From positions 1 through 5,412 of the forward strand of contig PMKG01000269.1 in the NCBI GenBank assembly GCA_003157675.1: 5,412 nucleotides of DNA, in the 5' to 3' direction. The stretch is from Acidobacteriota bacterium. Lineage in GTDB: Bacteria > Acidobacteriota > Vicinamibacteria > Vicinamibacterales > Fen-181. A program made the translations under genes and the position numbers. This document shows positions 1-5,412 of this stretch, in pieces (the stretch's first letter is position 1; each line of letters opens with the position of its first letter). The notes under the pieces are model-generated. The model was not told where the DNA came from and searched no databases. It was given only the letters and a program-made list of their open reading frames with translations.

Positions 1-43
1 CCAGCCGCGTATCGACGGGGGCGATATTAGTGTCGGTGTTCAT
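1..43 (-). CDS. N-terminal start of an unidentified gene, cut by the left edge
   Basis: An ATG at 43-41 opens a frame that stays open to the window edge. It gives 14 codons reading MNTDTNIAPVDTRL, which is too short to assign a family. The start is supported by context: the 70 bases ahead of it are a second copy of the element that precedes the permease start at 2519. In both copies the start codon falls 6-7 bases after the conserved TAGAGT and is followed by the same Asn-Thr codons. No clear Shine-Dalgarno sequence precedes it. The gene lies 118 bases downstream of the ABC ATPase gene on the same strand but seems to have its own promoter, so it may be co-regulated with the exporter rather than simply read through from it. 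It could still be a chance frame. Confidence 0.5.
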   Translation of the reverse strand, partial: MNTDTNIAPVDTRL

Positions 44-50
44 GGCCCCA

Positions 51-120
51 ACTCTACGAGGCGGGCATAGCATTGCACATCACCTGCGATTCGCGATCAC
101 GATCACTCGATCGGGGGAGA
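51..120 (-). promoter_or_regulatory. Promoter-like element, copy B, before the left-edge gene
   Basis: Read on the minus strand, this segment begins TCTCCCCC and ends in TAGAGT at 56-51, seven bases before the ATG at 43. It aligns without gaps to 2595-2526 at 52 of 70 positions. The best-kept blocks are the first 18 bases and the last 33 bases (GGTGATGTGC, TGCCCGC, TCGTAGAGT). The middle is nearly random, as expected of a regulatory site rather than a recent duplication. Two GTGA motifs 23 bases apart are kept in both copies. TAGAGT matches a -10 hexamer at 4 of 6 positions, and no good -35 is visible. Promoter function is inferred. Confidence 0.55.
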
Positions 121-126
121 ACGGGA

Positions 127-160
127 CGCGGGCCCGCGGCTTACGCCGACGTCTTCGTCG
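127..160 (-). other. Two small stem-loops just after the ABC ATPase gene
   Basis: On the transcript leaving the ATPase stop codon (164-162), the first structure is a 5-base-pair stem with a 4-base loop (CGACG and CGTCG arms, 147-160). The second is the perfect 12-base palindrome CGCGGGCCCGCG at 127-138. Neither is followed by a run of T on the minus strand, so this is not a standard intrinsic terminator. The structures could slow exonucleases or polymerase at the end of the exporter operon. They may also be chance products of high GC. Confidence 0.25.
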
Positions 161-161
161 T

Positions 162-944
162 TCAGACCCACTCCATCGACGTCTCTCGAGTGAAGCGCTT
201 ACCGGCGACGTGGAGATAGAGCTCTTCGAGGGTCGGGCAGGCGTGGCCGCCCGCGTCGATCGAGTTCCCGGTCGCGAGCGACGAAATGTCGCCTTCCCAG
301 ACCAGCCGGCCCGGGCTCCTGATGATCGCCACGCGGTCGCACAGCCGCTCGACGGTGTCGAGCACGTGCGAGGTCATAAAGACGGTGCGCCCCTGCGCGA
401 CGATGGTGCGGAGCCACTGTTTCATCACGGCCACGCCGGCTGGGTCGATCGATTCGAACGGTTCGTCGAGGAAGAGGATGTCAGGCGTGTGCAGGATGGC
501 CGCGGCAAACGCCACCCGCTTGCGCATCCCCGCGCTGAACTCCGCCAGCGGCTTCCTTCCCTCGCTGTCCAGTTCGAGGACCTCGAGCAGCTCGCCCACC
601 CGCCGCCGGACGTCCGCCTCGGCCAGGCCGAACATGCGCCCGTGGAACGCGAGGAACTCCTGCGCGTAGAGCGCGTCGAAGAGGGCGAGCGTTTCCGGCA
701 TCACGCCGATGTGGCGCTTGTTCGCCACCGCGTCCCGGCCCATCGGCTGACCGAGCAGCTTGACCTCGCCGCCGCTCGGGTCCAGCACGCCGGTCAGGCA
801 CCCGAGCGTCGTGCTCTTCCCCGCGCTGTTGGGGCCCAGGAAGCCGAACAGGCAGCCGCTCGGGACCGACAGCGACAGGTCCTCGACCGCGGTGACACCG
901 TCGTATGCCTTGGTGAGGTGGAAAATCTCGACGGCGACCTGCAT
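162..944 (-). CDS. ABC-2 type exporter ATP-binding protein
   Basis: A 260-residue nucleotide-binding subunit that would power the permease encoded just upstream. It is cytoplasmic and docks on the membrane partner. Visible motifs, in order, are Walker A GPNSAGKST (37-45), a Q-loop region with Glu84 in VMPE in place of Gln (common in this exporter group), signature FSAGMRKRV (136-144), Walker B ILFLDEP (156-162), a D-loop ESIDP (164-168) and the H-loop His193 in MTSHV. Two positions depart from consensus: Ser40 where GPNGAGKST has Gly, and SAGM in place of SGGQ. Both are compatible with an active ATPase, since GxxxxGKS/T is intact. The ATG at 944 lies 3 bases after the permease stop, with a GGAAGGG about 12 bases ahead, which indicates one transcript. 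About 60 residues after the H-loop form a short divergent tail. Substrate unknown. Confidence 0.93.
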   Translation of the reverse strand: MQVAVEIFHLTKAYDGVTAVEDLSLSVPSGCLFGFLGPNSAGKSTTLGCLTGVLDPSGGEVKLLGQPMGRDAVANKRHIGVMPETLALFDALYAQEFLAFHGRMFGLAEADVRRRVGELLEVLELDSEGRKPLAEFSAGMRKRVAFAAAILHTPDILFLDEPFESIDPAGVAVMKQWLRTIVAQGRTVFMTSHVLDTVERLCDRVAIIRSPGRLVWEGDISSLATGNSIDAGGHACPTLEELYLHVAGKRFTRETSMEWV

Positions 945-947
945 ACG

Positions 948-2519
948 TTACCCAAGCCCTTCCACGCAGTGGATGAGGCGCTCGCTGCGCGAACCCAGCA
1001 CCTTCGCGCCGGCCCACACCGTGAGTACGTAGGAGACGGCGGCGGCGGCGACGACGGGCAGGACGAGCCACCAGCGATCGGTGACCGTGCCGGGCGCCAC
1101 GCGCGAGAGCCGCCAGGTCACGACGAAGAAGACGCCGATCGCCCCGAGCGTCATGGCGTTGGCTCCGAGCGACAGCGGCTGGCCCCAGACGACATGGAAC
1201 AGCATCGGGCGCGGCGCCAGGATGCTCGTCCACTGGCCGACTGCCTGGCACAACAGCAGTCCCGTGATCCCGGCGCCAGCGACGAGTGCGAGCATGCGCG
1301 GATCGGCGAAGCCGTGAGCGGCGGCTCCCAGCGTCAGGACGACGATCGGCAACAGCACCACGCCGGGCAGCAGCGCGGCGATCGCTGCCGCCCCGACAAC
1401 CTGCAGGGGCGAGACCGGAAGGAGCGCGTAGCGTCGAAAGCCGCTCCCGTCGAAGCCGAAGACGTTCGACGAGAACCCACCGGTGCCCAGCCCGACCAGC
1501 AGCGCGCCCGCGAGCGCGATGGCATGTGTCGGCAGGTGCGTGCTCACCAGCAACTGCACGATGGCCAGCACGAGGATCGGCGCGTTGTATCGAACGTGCG
1601 GGCTTCGGGCGTAGTACCGGATCATTTTACCGACGAGCGGTCCAAGCCGGGGACCGAAGAGCGCGGCCGCACGGTCGTAGAGGTTGCCCCAGCCGACGGG
1701 AACCCGCGCCCCGCCGCCGGCGCGTCGAACCGGTCTTGCCTCCAGCACCGCGAGCATCCATCCGATCACCGCTGCCCACAGCAGGAGCAGGAGGAGCGAC
1801 CAGCCGGCACGGAGGGACGGCGCGCCGGCAAGCGCGGGTGCGGCGAGCGCCGGGGGGAGCGCGGTGACGAGCGCCTGTCCGGCGCGGATCAGCCAATGGC
1901 CGCGAGCGGCGAGCGCCCTCACCATGTCAAAGGACCCGATCGCCGCAATCGGAAGGGCTCCGGCCAGCGTCACCAGGACGAACGTGCCAACGCGCGTTGC
2001 CAGCATCCGCTCCGCCACGGCGACCAGCACGCGCGCGGCGAGGTAGTTGACCACCAGGAGCAGCAGGCTCGCGGGAAAGGCCACCCAGTCCGCCCCGCCG
2101 CGGACGCCGCGAAGGCCGATCGCCAGCCCCGCGTAGACCGCCAGGGCGAGCACCCACGTTGGCTCCAGCAGCGTGACCAGGTGGCGCGCCATGAATCGCT
2201 CCCGGCCGGACATCGGGAATCGGCGGAGAGCCCGGTCCGAGAATGTGTCGCGGATGCCGGCGCCCAACATCACCGCGGCCACGAGCGCGTAGACGAAGAT
2301 CGCGCCGAGGACGGCGCGAGTCAGCATTTCCGCCCGGCCGAGCTGGATCGCCGCCCGGCCGGCCGCGAACCCGCCGAGCAGGAAGACCCCGCCCGCCGCC
2401 AGGGCCACGAGGTAAGCCAGCCCGAGGAGGATCAGCCGCCCCTGCCGTGAGCGCGATTGCGCCCAGAGGAGACGGTATCGCAGGCGCACCAGTTCGACGC
2501 TGCACATCGAAGTGTTCAC
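948..2519 (-). CDS. ABC-2 type exporter permease, 12-segment membrane protein
   Basis: A 523-residue, Leu/Ala/Gly/Val-rich integral membrane protein with about twelve hydrophobic stretches (roughly 28-50, 68-88, 119-137, 148-168, 178-195, 241-260, 312-328, 333-348, 377-398, 409-428, 455-471, 484-504). They fall into two sets of six. Each half carries a related cytoplasmic-type segment: DTFSDRALRRFPMS at 91-104 and NVFGFDGSGFRRYALLPVS at 352-370. This suggests an internal duplication, so a single chain could form the whole membrane part. The segment KMIRYYARSP (298-307) resembles the amphipathic stretch that opens each half in ABC-2 exporters. The GTG at 2519 is chosen because an in-frame TAG lies three codons upstream and because it sits where the homologous leader at 51-120 also has its start. 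The ATG at 2507 is an alternative. It forms an operon with the ATPase. The substrate cannot be told. Confidence 0.85.
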   Translation of the reverse strand: MNTSMCSVELVRLRYRLLWAQSRSRQGRLILLGLAYLVALAAGGVFLLGGFAAGRAAIQLGRAEMLTRAVLGAIFVYALVAAVMLGAGIRDTFSDRALRRFPMSGRERFMARHLVTLLEPTWVLALAVYAGLAIGLRGVRGGADWVAFPASLLLLVVNYLAARVLVAVAERMLATRVGTFVLVTLAGALPIAAIGSFDMVRALAARGHWLIRAGQALVTALPPALAAPALAGAPSLRAGWSLLLLLLWAAVIGWMLAVLEARPVRRAGGGARVPVGWGNLYDRAAALFGPRLGPLVGKMIRYYARSPHVRYNAPILVLAIVQLLVSTHLPTHAIALAGALLVGLGTGGFSSNVFGFDGSGFRRYALLPVSPLQVVGAAAIAALLPGVVLLPIVVLTLGAAAHGFADPRMLALVAGAGITGLLLCQAVGQWTSILAPRPMLFHVVWGQPLSLGANAMTLGAIGVFFVVTWRLSRVAPGTVTDRWWLVLPVVAAAAVSYVLTVWAGAKVLGSRSERLIHCVEGLG

Positions 2520-2525
2520 GCGCCC

Positions 2526-2595
2526 ACTCTACGACGCGGGCAGGGCACCGCACATCACCCGGGCGAAGCGAAGTGGGTCACCCGATTGGGGGAGA
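2526..2595 (-). promoter_or_regulatory. Promoter-like element, copy A, before the exporter operon
   Basis: On the minus strand this runs from TCTCCCCC to TAGAGT (2531-2526), which lies six bases before the GTG start of the permease. It is the counterpart of 120-51 and has the same order of conserved blocks and the same 23-base spacing of the two GTGA motifs (here GGGTGA). With TAGAGT as the -10, transcription would begin at or next to the start codon, so the mRNA would have almost no leader. There is no purine-rich ribosome site apart from the GAG inside TAGAGT. An in-frame TAG and a one-base length difference between the copies argue against this being conserved coding sequence. The binding protein is unknown. 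Confidence 0.6.
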
Positions 2596-2649
2596 CGAGA
2601 AGGCTCAGGGCTCAAGGCTCAGGCTTCTTCGCCAGGCCCCATTCGCTTC
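2565..2649. repeat. Imperfect inverted repeat around the heptamer array
   Basis: The arm GAAGCGAAGTGGG (2565-2577) is complementary to CCCCATTCGCTTC (2637-2649) at 11 of 13 positions, with 59 bases between the arms. The left arm falls in the poorly conserved middle of the promoter-like element. It may form a large hairpin or mark a small degenerate repeat unit. It may also be chance. Confidence 0.35.
2602..2622. repeat. Tandem 7-base repeat, three copies of GGCTCAG/A
   Basis: Three adjacent heptamers read GGCTCAG, GGCTCAA, GGCTCAG with one mismatch. The repeat begins seven bases beyond the distal end of the promoter-like element. It is non-coding. Short tandem heptamers of this kind may be dispersed through the genome, which a single window cannot show. 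Confidence 0.75.
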
Positions 2650-2657
2650 ACGTAGAT

Positions 2658-2671
2658 GATTACGGATTACG
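2658..2671. repeat. Tandem 7-base repeat, two copies of GATTACG
   Basis: Two perfect adjacent copies of GATTACG. The unit length equals that of the GGCTCAG array 36 bases to the left, although the unit sequence differs. It is non-coding. Confidence 0.6.
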
Positions 2672-2776
2672 AACAGGCGTGGAGGCTCGAACGTCGCCCC
2701 ACACCCCCTCGAACCGCCGCACGCCGCGCGGCACATCACACTGGTTTGCTTTGAATTCGTGGCACTTTCGCCATCT

Positions 2777-2825
2777 GGCCGGCAGTCGGCCGAGGCGGGA
2801 CGATTTACGGACTTACCAGGTCCGT
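2777..2825 (+). other. Two neighbouring stem-loops upstream of the secreted-protein gene
   Basis: The first has arms GGCCG and CGGCC (2777-2781 and 2787-2791) with a 5-base loop. The second has arms ACGGAC and GTCCGT (2807-2812 and 2820-2825) with a 7-base loop and is followed by TTATTG. The second superficially resembles a weak intrinsic terminator on the plus strand, but no gene ends before it. If the plus-strand transcript starts further upstream, these structures would lie in its leader. I recognise no known riboswitch class. Confidence 0.3.
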
Positions 2826-2949
2826 TTATTGCAGGGGTAACCGGCAGGCATTCACAGAAGCGGCTCGATGATCGGCCGTTGGGTTCCATTCAACAGAGGG
2901 GCGTTGGATGGCTGGAGTGAGTGGCCGACGATACGCCCCCGAGTTTCTG

Positions 2950-2955
2950 AAGGAG
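2950..2955 (+). promoter_or_regulatory. Strong Shine-Dalgarno site deciding the start at 2964
   Basis: AAGGAG lies eight bases before the ATG at 2964. The frame is open upstream to 2868, but the codons before 2964 have no signal peptide and no such site. This motif fixes the start. Confidence 0.85.
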
Positions 2956-2963
2956 AGAGTCCC

Positions 2964-3485
2964 ATGAAAACGTTCTCCACCCGGCTGCTGCTGGCGTTCA
3001 TCGTTGTCGTCGGCCTGGGCGTCGCCGCACAGGTCCAGGCGCAGACCGTCGTCACGTGCAACGTCCCGTTCGCGTTCTCCCTGGGTGGGCAGTCGTACCC
3101 GAGCGGCGCCTACTCCTTCGCGGTTGGCAACGGCTCAGGGTCCAAGATCGTGCTCCTGCGCGCATGGGACGGAAGCCAGGGCCGGTTCGTCCAGCCCGGT
3201 ATCGAGGACGAGTCGAAGTTGACCGAAACGACCGTCAAGTTCACACGCAACGGAAATCGCTACCTCCTGTCCAGCCTTTCGATCGCGGAAGCTGGCATCA
3301 GCGTCCAGTTCACGCCGACCCGCGCGGAGCGCGAGTTGATGGTCCGCGCACGAGGCGAGGCCGCGTACGGTCCCGGTCCCTACGCCATCCTCTCGAGCAC
3401 CTGGTCGAGATTGCTGCGCATGACGACGTGGGGGATGACCTTGATCCGCCCGGGCGGCCGCGTGCCCTCGGCGAGGAACTGGTAG
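2964..3485 (+). CDS. Small secreted protein of unknown function, Acidobacteria-type
   Basis: A 173-residue protein with a clear signal peptide: Lys2 and Arg7, a hydrophobic core at 8-22, and a likely cleavage after Ala26 in VQAQ. The mature part begins TVVTCNVPFAFSLGGQSYPSGAYSF, written here as positions 28-52, with Cys32 the only cysteine. A second recognisable stretch is VKFTRNGNRYLLSS (91-104), followed by TRAEREL (119-125). I associate this pattern (NVPF-F-, then a PSGxY turn, then RYxLS and an ERE near the end) with a family of short exported beta-rich proteins common in Acidobacteriota and without known function. That is recall, not a search. Residues 139-173 are encoded antisense to the end of the LacI gene and look unlike the rest of the protein, so the natural stop may have been lost. 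The gene has its own ribosome site and seems to be monocistronic. Confidence 0.8.
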   Translation: MKTFSTRLLLAFIVVVGLGVAAQVQAQTVVTCNVPFAFSLGGQSYPSGAYSFAVGNGSGSKIVLLRAWDGSQGRFVQPGIEDESKLTETTVKFTRNGNRYLLSSLSIAEAGISVQFTPTRAERELMVRARGEAAYGPGPYAILSSTWSRLLRMTTWGMTLIRPGGRVPSARNW

Positions 3486-4444
3486 AGGGCCTGCAGCGCC
3501 TGGCGGCCCTGGCTCACCGGCCGCTGGTAGATCGTCGCGGCCACCTGTCCGGCGCGAATCCGCGGGACCAGCGCGGGAAAGAGGTCCGTCGTCACGACCG
3601 CGATCCGGCCGGCGCGGCGCTTCCGCTCGATGGCCCGCAGCACCGGCATCGAATTGACGGTGCTGACGTAGATGCCCTTTAGGTCCTCGTGCGCATCGAG
3701 GAGGGCCAGCGCGCGCCGATAGCCCACTCGCTCGTCGTCGTGGGCCTCGACGACCGACACCAGCTCGACGCCGCATCCGACATCCTTCAGGCTGGAGCGG
3801 AATCCCCTGAGTTTCTCGGCATGATCCTCCGTGCCGAGCCACCCGGTGAAGAACGCGACGTCGCCGCCGCCCGGCAGGAACCGCGAAATCAGTTCGCCGG
3901 CCACCGACCCTACCGTGAACGGGTCGGCCGAGACCGACGTGAGGCGCTCGCAGGATGGCGCGTCGGTGACCACGCAGACTACCGGGACGGCCAGGCTCGC
4001 CGCCCGCTCGATGAGCGGCCCGAGCGCCGCCGGGTCGCCGGGCGCGAGAATGAGGCCGTTCACGCCGCTTTCGAGCGCCTGCTCGAGCGGCGCGACCTCG
4101 CCTTCGCCGAGGCGCGGGTTGTTCCTGAACTCGACCGAGAGCGTGTGCGCGAACGGCGCCGCCGCCTCCCGGATGCCGTCGCGGAGCGAATCCCAGAAGA
4201 GCGCGATCTCCTCCGGCAGGTGCACGGAGATGCGAAGCCTCGTCGGCGACTTCAGGTGGCGGGCCGCGAGGTTGGGCCGGTAGCCCAGACGGTCGGCTGC
4301 CTGGAGCACCCGCCGCCGCGTGCCGGGATTGATCCCCGGCTTGTCGTGCAGCGCGCGGTCCACGGTGCCAATCGACACGCCGGTCGCGCGGGCGATGTCC
4401 TTGATGCCGACCAGGCGGGGGGGAGGAGTCGGTCGCGCCTTCAC
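3380..4444 (-). CDS. LacI-family transcriptional regulator
   Basis: A 354-residue one-component regulator, the usual length for the family. The N-terminal helix-turn-helix covers about residues 14-60: IKDIARATGVSIGTVDRAL (14-32), a GYRPN turn (54-58) and hinge NLAARHL (58-64). The VSIGTVDRAL recognition region, with Asp where LacI itself has Ser, is typical of a LacI subgroup whose effector domain resembles ribose-type periplasmic binding proteins. The effector domain spans about 70-350, with VVTTDL (283-288) and ATIYQRPVSQG (303-313) near its end. The GTG at 4444 is chosen for the GGAAGG seven bases ahead of it and because it shares one base with the hydrolase stop (TAGTG). The in-frame open sequence further upstream only shadows the hydrolase gene. 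It probably binds a sugar released by the neighbouring arabinofuranosidase and controls that operon. The ligand and operator are not visible. Confidence 0.92.
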   Translation of the reverse strand: MKARPTPPPRLVGIKDIARATGVSIGTVDRALHDKPGINPGTRRRVLQAADRLGYRPNLAARHLKSPTRLRISVHLPEEIALFWDSLRDGIREAAAPFAHTLSVEFRNNPRLGEGEVAPLEQALESGVNGLILAPGDPAALGPLIERAASLAVPVVCVVTDAPSCERLTSVSADPFTVGSVAGELISRFLPGGGDVAFFTGWLGTEDHAEKLRGFRSSLKDVGCGVELVSVVEAHDDERVGYRRALALLDAHEDLKGIYVSTVNSMPVLRAIERKRRAGRIAVVTTDLFPALVPRIRAGQVAATIYQRPVSQGRQALQALYQFLAEGTRPPGRIKVIPHVVMRSNLDQVLERMA

Positions 4445-5412
4445 TAGCGCACCTTCCACTCCTGCAGGCCCGCCGACCACTTCGGCTGCATCGCGAGCTC
4501 GAGGCGCAGGCCGGACGTCGTGACGGGGGTGAACCGGACGCGGTTGTAGCGGTCCTTCTCGACGCCGTACGGGCCCGTGGCGCTCACCGGCTTCCACGCG
4601 TCGCCGTCGCGATAGAGCACGCGCCAGGAGGCCGGGACGCGGACCTCGCCGCTGCCGGTGTCGTCGAACCAGTAGACCTCGACCTCGGACACGGTGGCCG
4701 GCTTGCCGAACGCGTATTCCACCCACTCGCTCGTGCCCTTGATCGGCCACCAGTCGAAGTACGACGCCGAATCGTTCGACGAGGCCGGCTCCTCGCCGTC
4801 GTTGATCATCTTCGGGTTGCGGCTGCTCTTCCTGGAGACCGTCACCGTGCTCGTTGTCGCGACCGTCGGCCACGGCGTCGGCCGGGCCGCCGAGTCGACC
4901 CTCGGGATCCAGACGAGCATCTCCCCGCGCCCGCGGTTCGCCCAGGCGTAGTAGGGGATCGCCGTGAACGGCTGCGCGGTCTTCGAGAGCGTGCCGTCCG
5001 CGTCGAACGCGAGGCCGAACGCCCGGCCCGTCACGACCGTCACGCCGCCGAGCAGGCCCGGCCTGAATTCGGCGGCAAGCGCCCCGGAATCGGGCAGCAC
5101 CAGGTTGCGCACGTGGCCGCCCGGGCTGTCGGGCCACTCTGCGGCGTAGACGATAGGACCGCGCTGGATGGCCACGCGGTTCCGGTCGGCTTCGACGCGG
5201 TCGTTTGCGACGACGCGACGGATCGGCATCGGAAGGACGAGATCGATGACGTCGCCCGGCCGCCAGGTGCGGCGGATCGGCACGTATCCCTTGTCGAGCG
5301 TGAGCGATGTCGGCGCGCCGTTGACCTTCACGACCACCGGATCCGCCACCCGATCGAGGAACCGGTACAGGTCGCTCGGGACCGGCTCGTTGCGCGCCCA
5401 GCCGGGAATGCG
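4444..5412 (-). CDS. GH127/GH146-type (DUF1680) beta-L-arabinofuranosidase, C-terminal part
   Basis: The last 322 residues of a glycosidase whose start lies beyond the right edge. The frame is open to 5412 and begins RIPGWARNEPVPSDLYRF, a signature of the DUF1680 families that remove beta-L-arabinofuranose from plant cell-wall glycans and glycoproteins. Next come GYVPIRRTWRPGD (42-54), ANDRVEADRNRVAIQRGPIVY (69-89) and IPYYAWANRGRGEMLVWIP (152-170), which belong to the beta-sandwich modules that follow the catalytic barrel. The barrel, with the catalytic cysteine known from GH127, is outside the window, so activity cannot be judged. Residues about 199-322 form a further galactose-binding-like (F5/8 type C-like) domain with KMINDG, WVEYAFGKPATVSEVEVYWFDD-type strands and an LQEWKV end, plausibly carbohydrate-binding. 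GH127 and GH146 cannot be separated from this part. No signal peptide can be checked. The stop overlaps the regulator start by one base, implying translational coupling. Confidence 0.9.
   Translation of the reverse strand, partial: RIPGWARNEPVPSDLYRFLDRVADPVVVKVNGAPTSLTLDKGYVPIRRTWRPGDVIDLVLPMPIRRVVANDRVEADRNRVAIQRGPIVYAAEWPDSPGGHVRNLVLPDSGALAAEFRPGLLGGVTVVTGRAFGLAFDADGTLSKTAQPFTAIPYYAWANRGRGEMLVWIPRVDSAARPTPWPTVATTSTVTVSRKSSRNPKMINDGEEPASSNDSASYFDWWPIKGTSEWVEYAFGKPATVSEVEVYWFDDTGSGEVRVPASWRVLYRDGDAWKPVSATGPYGVEKDRYNRVRFTPVTTSGLRLELAMQPKWSAGLQEWKVR

Larger units (their letters stand above)
2520..2963. other. Gene-free divergent intergenic region
   Basis: These 444 bases lie between two divergent genes and hold no credible gene. 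The permease side carries the promoter-like element at 2526-2595. Next come a GGCTCAG tandem repeat (2602-2622), a GATTACG tandem repeat (2658-2671) and an imperfect inverted repeat that brackets the first of these. Two short stem-loops sit at 2777-2791 and 2807-2825, and a ribosome site at 2950-2955. I could not find a convincing -35/-10 pair for the plus-strand gene. Its leader may be long. Confidence 0.7.

Noticed and set aside
91..113. GATCAC direct repeats as an operator in copy B of the element
   Set aside because: The repeat is absent from the equivalent place in copy A, so it is not part of what the two promoters share. It may simply be local drift.
30..2450. An 806-codon open frame on the plus strand opposite the exporter operon
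   Set aside because: It lies wholly antisense to two well-supported genes. Its composition is extreme (Arg, Asp, Glu, His, Gln, Pro), with no domain and no hydrophobic core. It is a typical shadow of GC-rich codon use and spans the intergenic gap without any gene-like start.
2760..2776. A possible sigma-54 promoter (TGGCAC motif)
   Set aside because: The -24 half matches, but the required GC at -12 is missing at the correct spacing.
2807..2830. An intrinsic terminator at the stem-loop followed by TTATT
   Set aside because: No plus-strand gene ends upstream of it, the stem is only six pairs and the T-run is broken. On the minus strand it lies upstream of the permease gene, not after a gene.
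2605..2889. A 94-codon minus-strand frame in the intergenic region
   Set aside because: It has no recognisable domain, runs through the heptamer repeats and the stem-loops, and has composition unlike the real genes. Nothing else supports it.
2868..2963. Upstream extension of the secreted protein by 32 codons
   Set aside because: The extension would bury the signal peptide behind a polar N-terminus, and the AAGGAG site at 2950 fits the ATG at 2964.
4445..5137. Upstream in-frame extension of the LacI gene by about 231 codons
   Set aside because: This stretch is the arabinofuranosidase gene read in another frame. The translation is low-complexity Arg/Gly/Ala-rich, and the helix-turn-helix starts right after the GTG at 4444, which has a good ribosome site.

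Overview
The window is a GC-rich bacterial chromosome segment. It most resembles Acidobacteriota, perhaps a Vicinamibacteria-like lineage. That assignment is an inference from the GC-rich coding, a small secreted protein of a type I associate with that phylum, and the gene mix (ABC-2 exporter, arabinan-type glycosidase, LacI regulator). No RNA gene, CRISPR array, transposase or integrase is visible.

Left part (1-2519, all on the minus strand). The transcription order is a two-gene ABC exporter operon, a 12-segment permease (948-2519) followed 3 bases later by its ATPase (162-944). After a 118-base gap comes the first 14 codons of another gene that runs off the left edge (1-43). The most distinctive feature here is a 70-base sequence present twice, directly in front of the permease start and directly in front of the edge gene start. 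The copies match at 52 of 70 positions without gaps. Each ends in a -10-like TAGAGT only 6-7 bases before the start codon, so it looks like a shared promoter/operator that may give leaderless mRNAs.

Middle (2520-2963). This is a gene-free divergent intergenic region. It holds the permease promoter element, two tandem 7-base repeats, an imperfect inverted repeat and two small stem-loops. It ends in a strong ribosome binding site for a small secreted protein on the plus strand (2964-3485).

Right part (3380-5412, minus strand). The C-terminal 322 residues of a GH127/GH146-type (DUF1680) beta-L-arabinofuranosidase enter from the right edge. Its stop codon overlaps by one base the GTG start of a LacI-family regulator (3380-4444). 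The pair is probably a co-transcribed sugar-utilisation unit in which the regulator senses a product of the hydrolase. The 3' end of the regulator gene overlaps the convergent secreted-protein gene by 106 bases, so the last 35 residues of the secreted protein are antisense of lacI.

I do not see a convincing new multi-gene system. The best leads are the duplicated promoter-like element and the antisense-encoded tail of the secreted protein.
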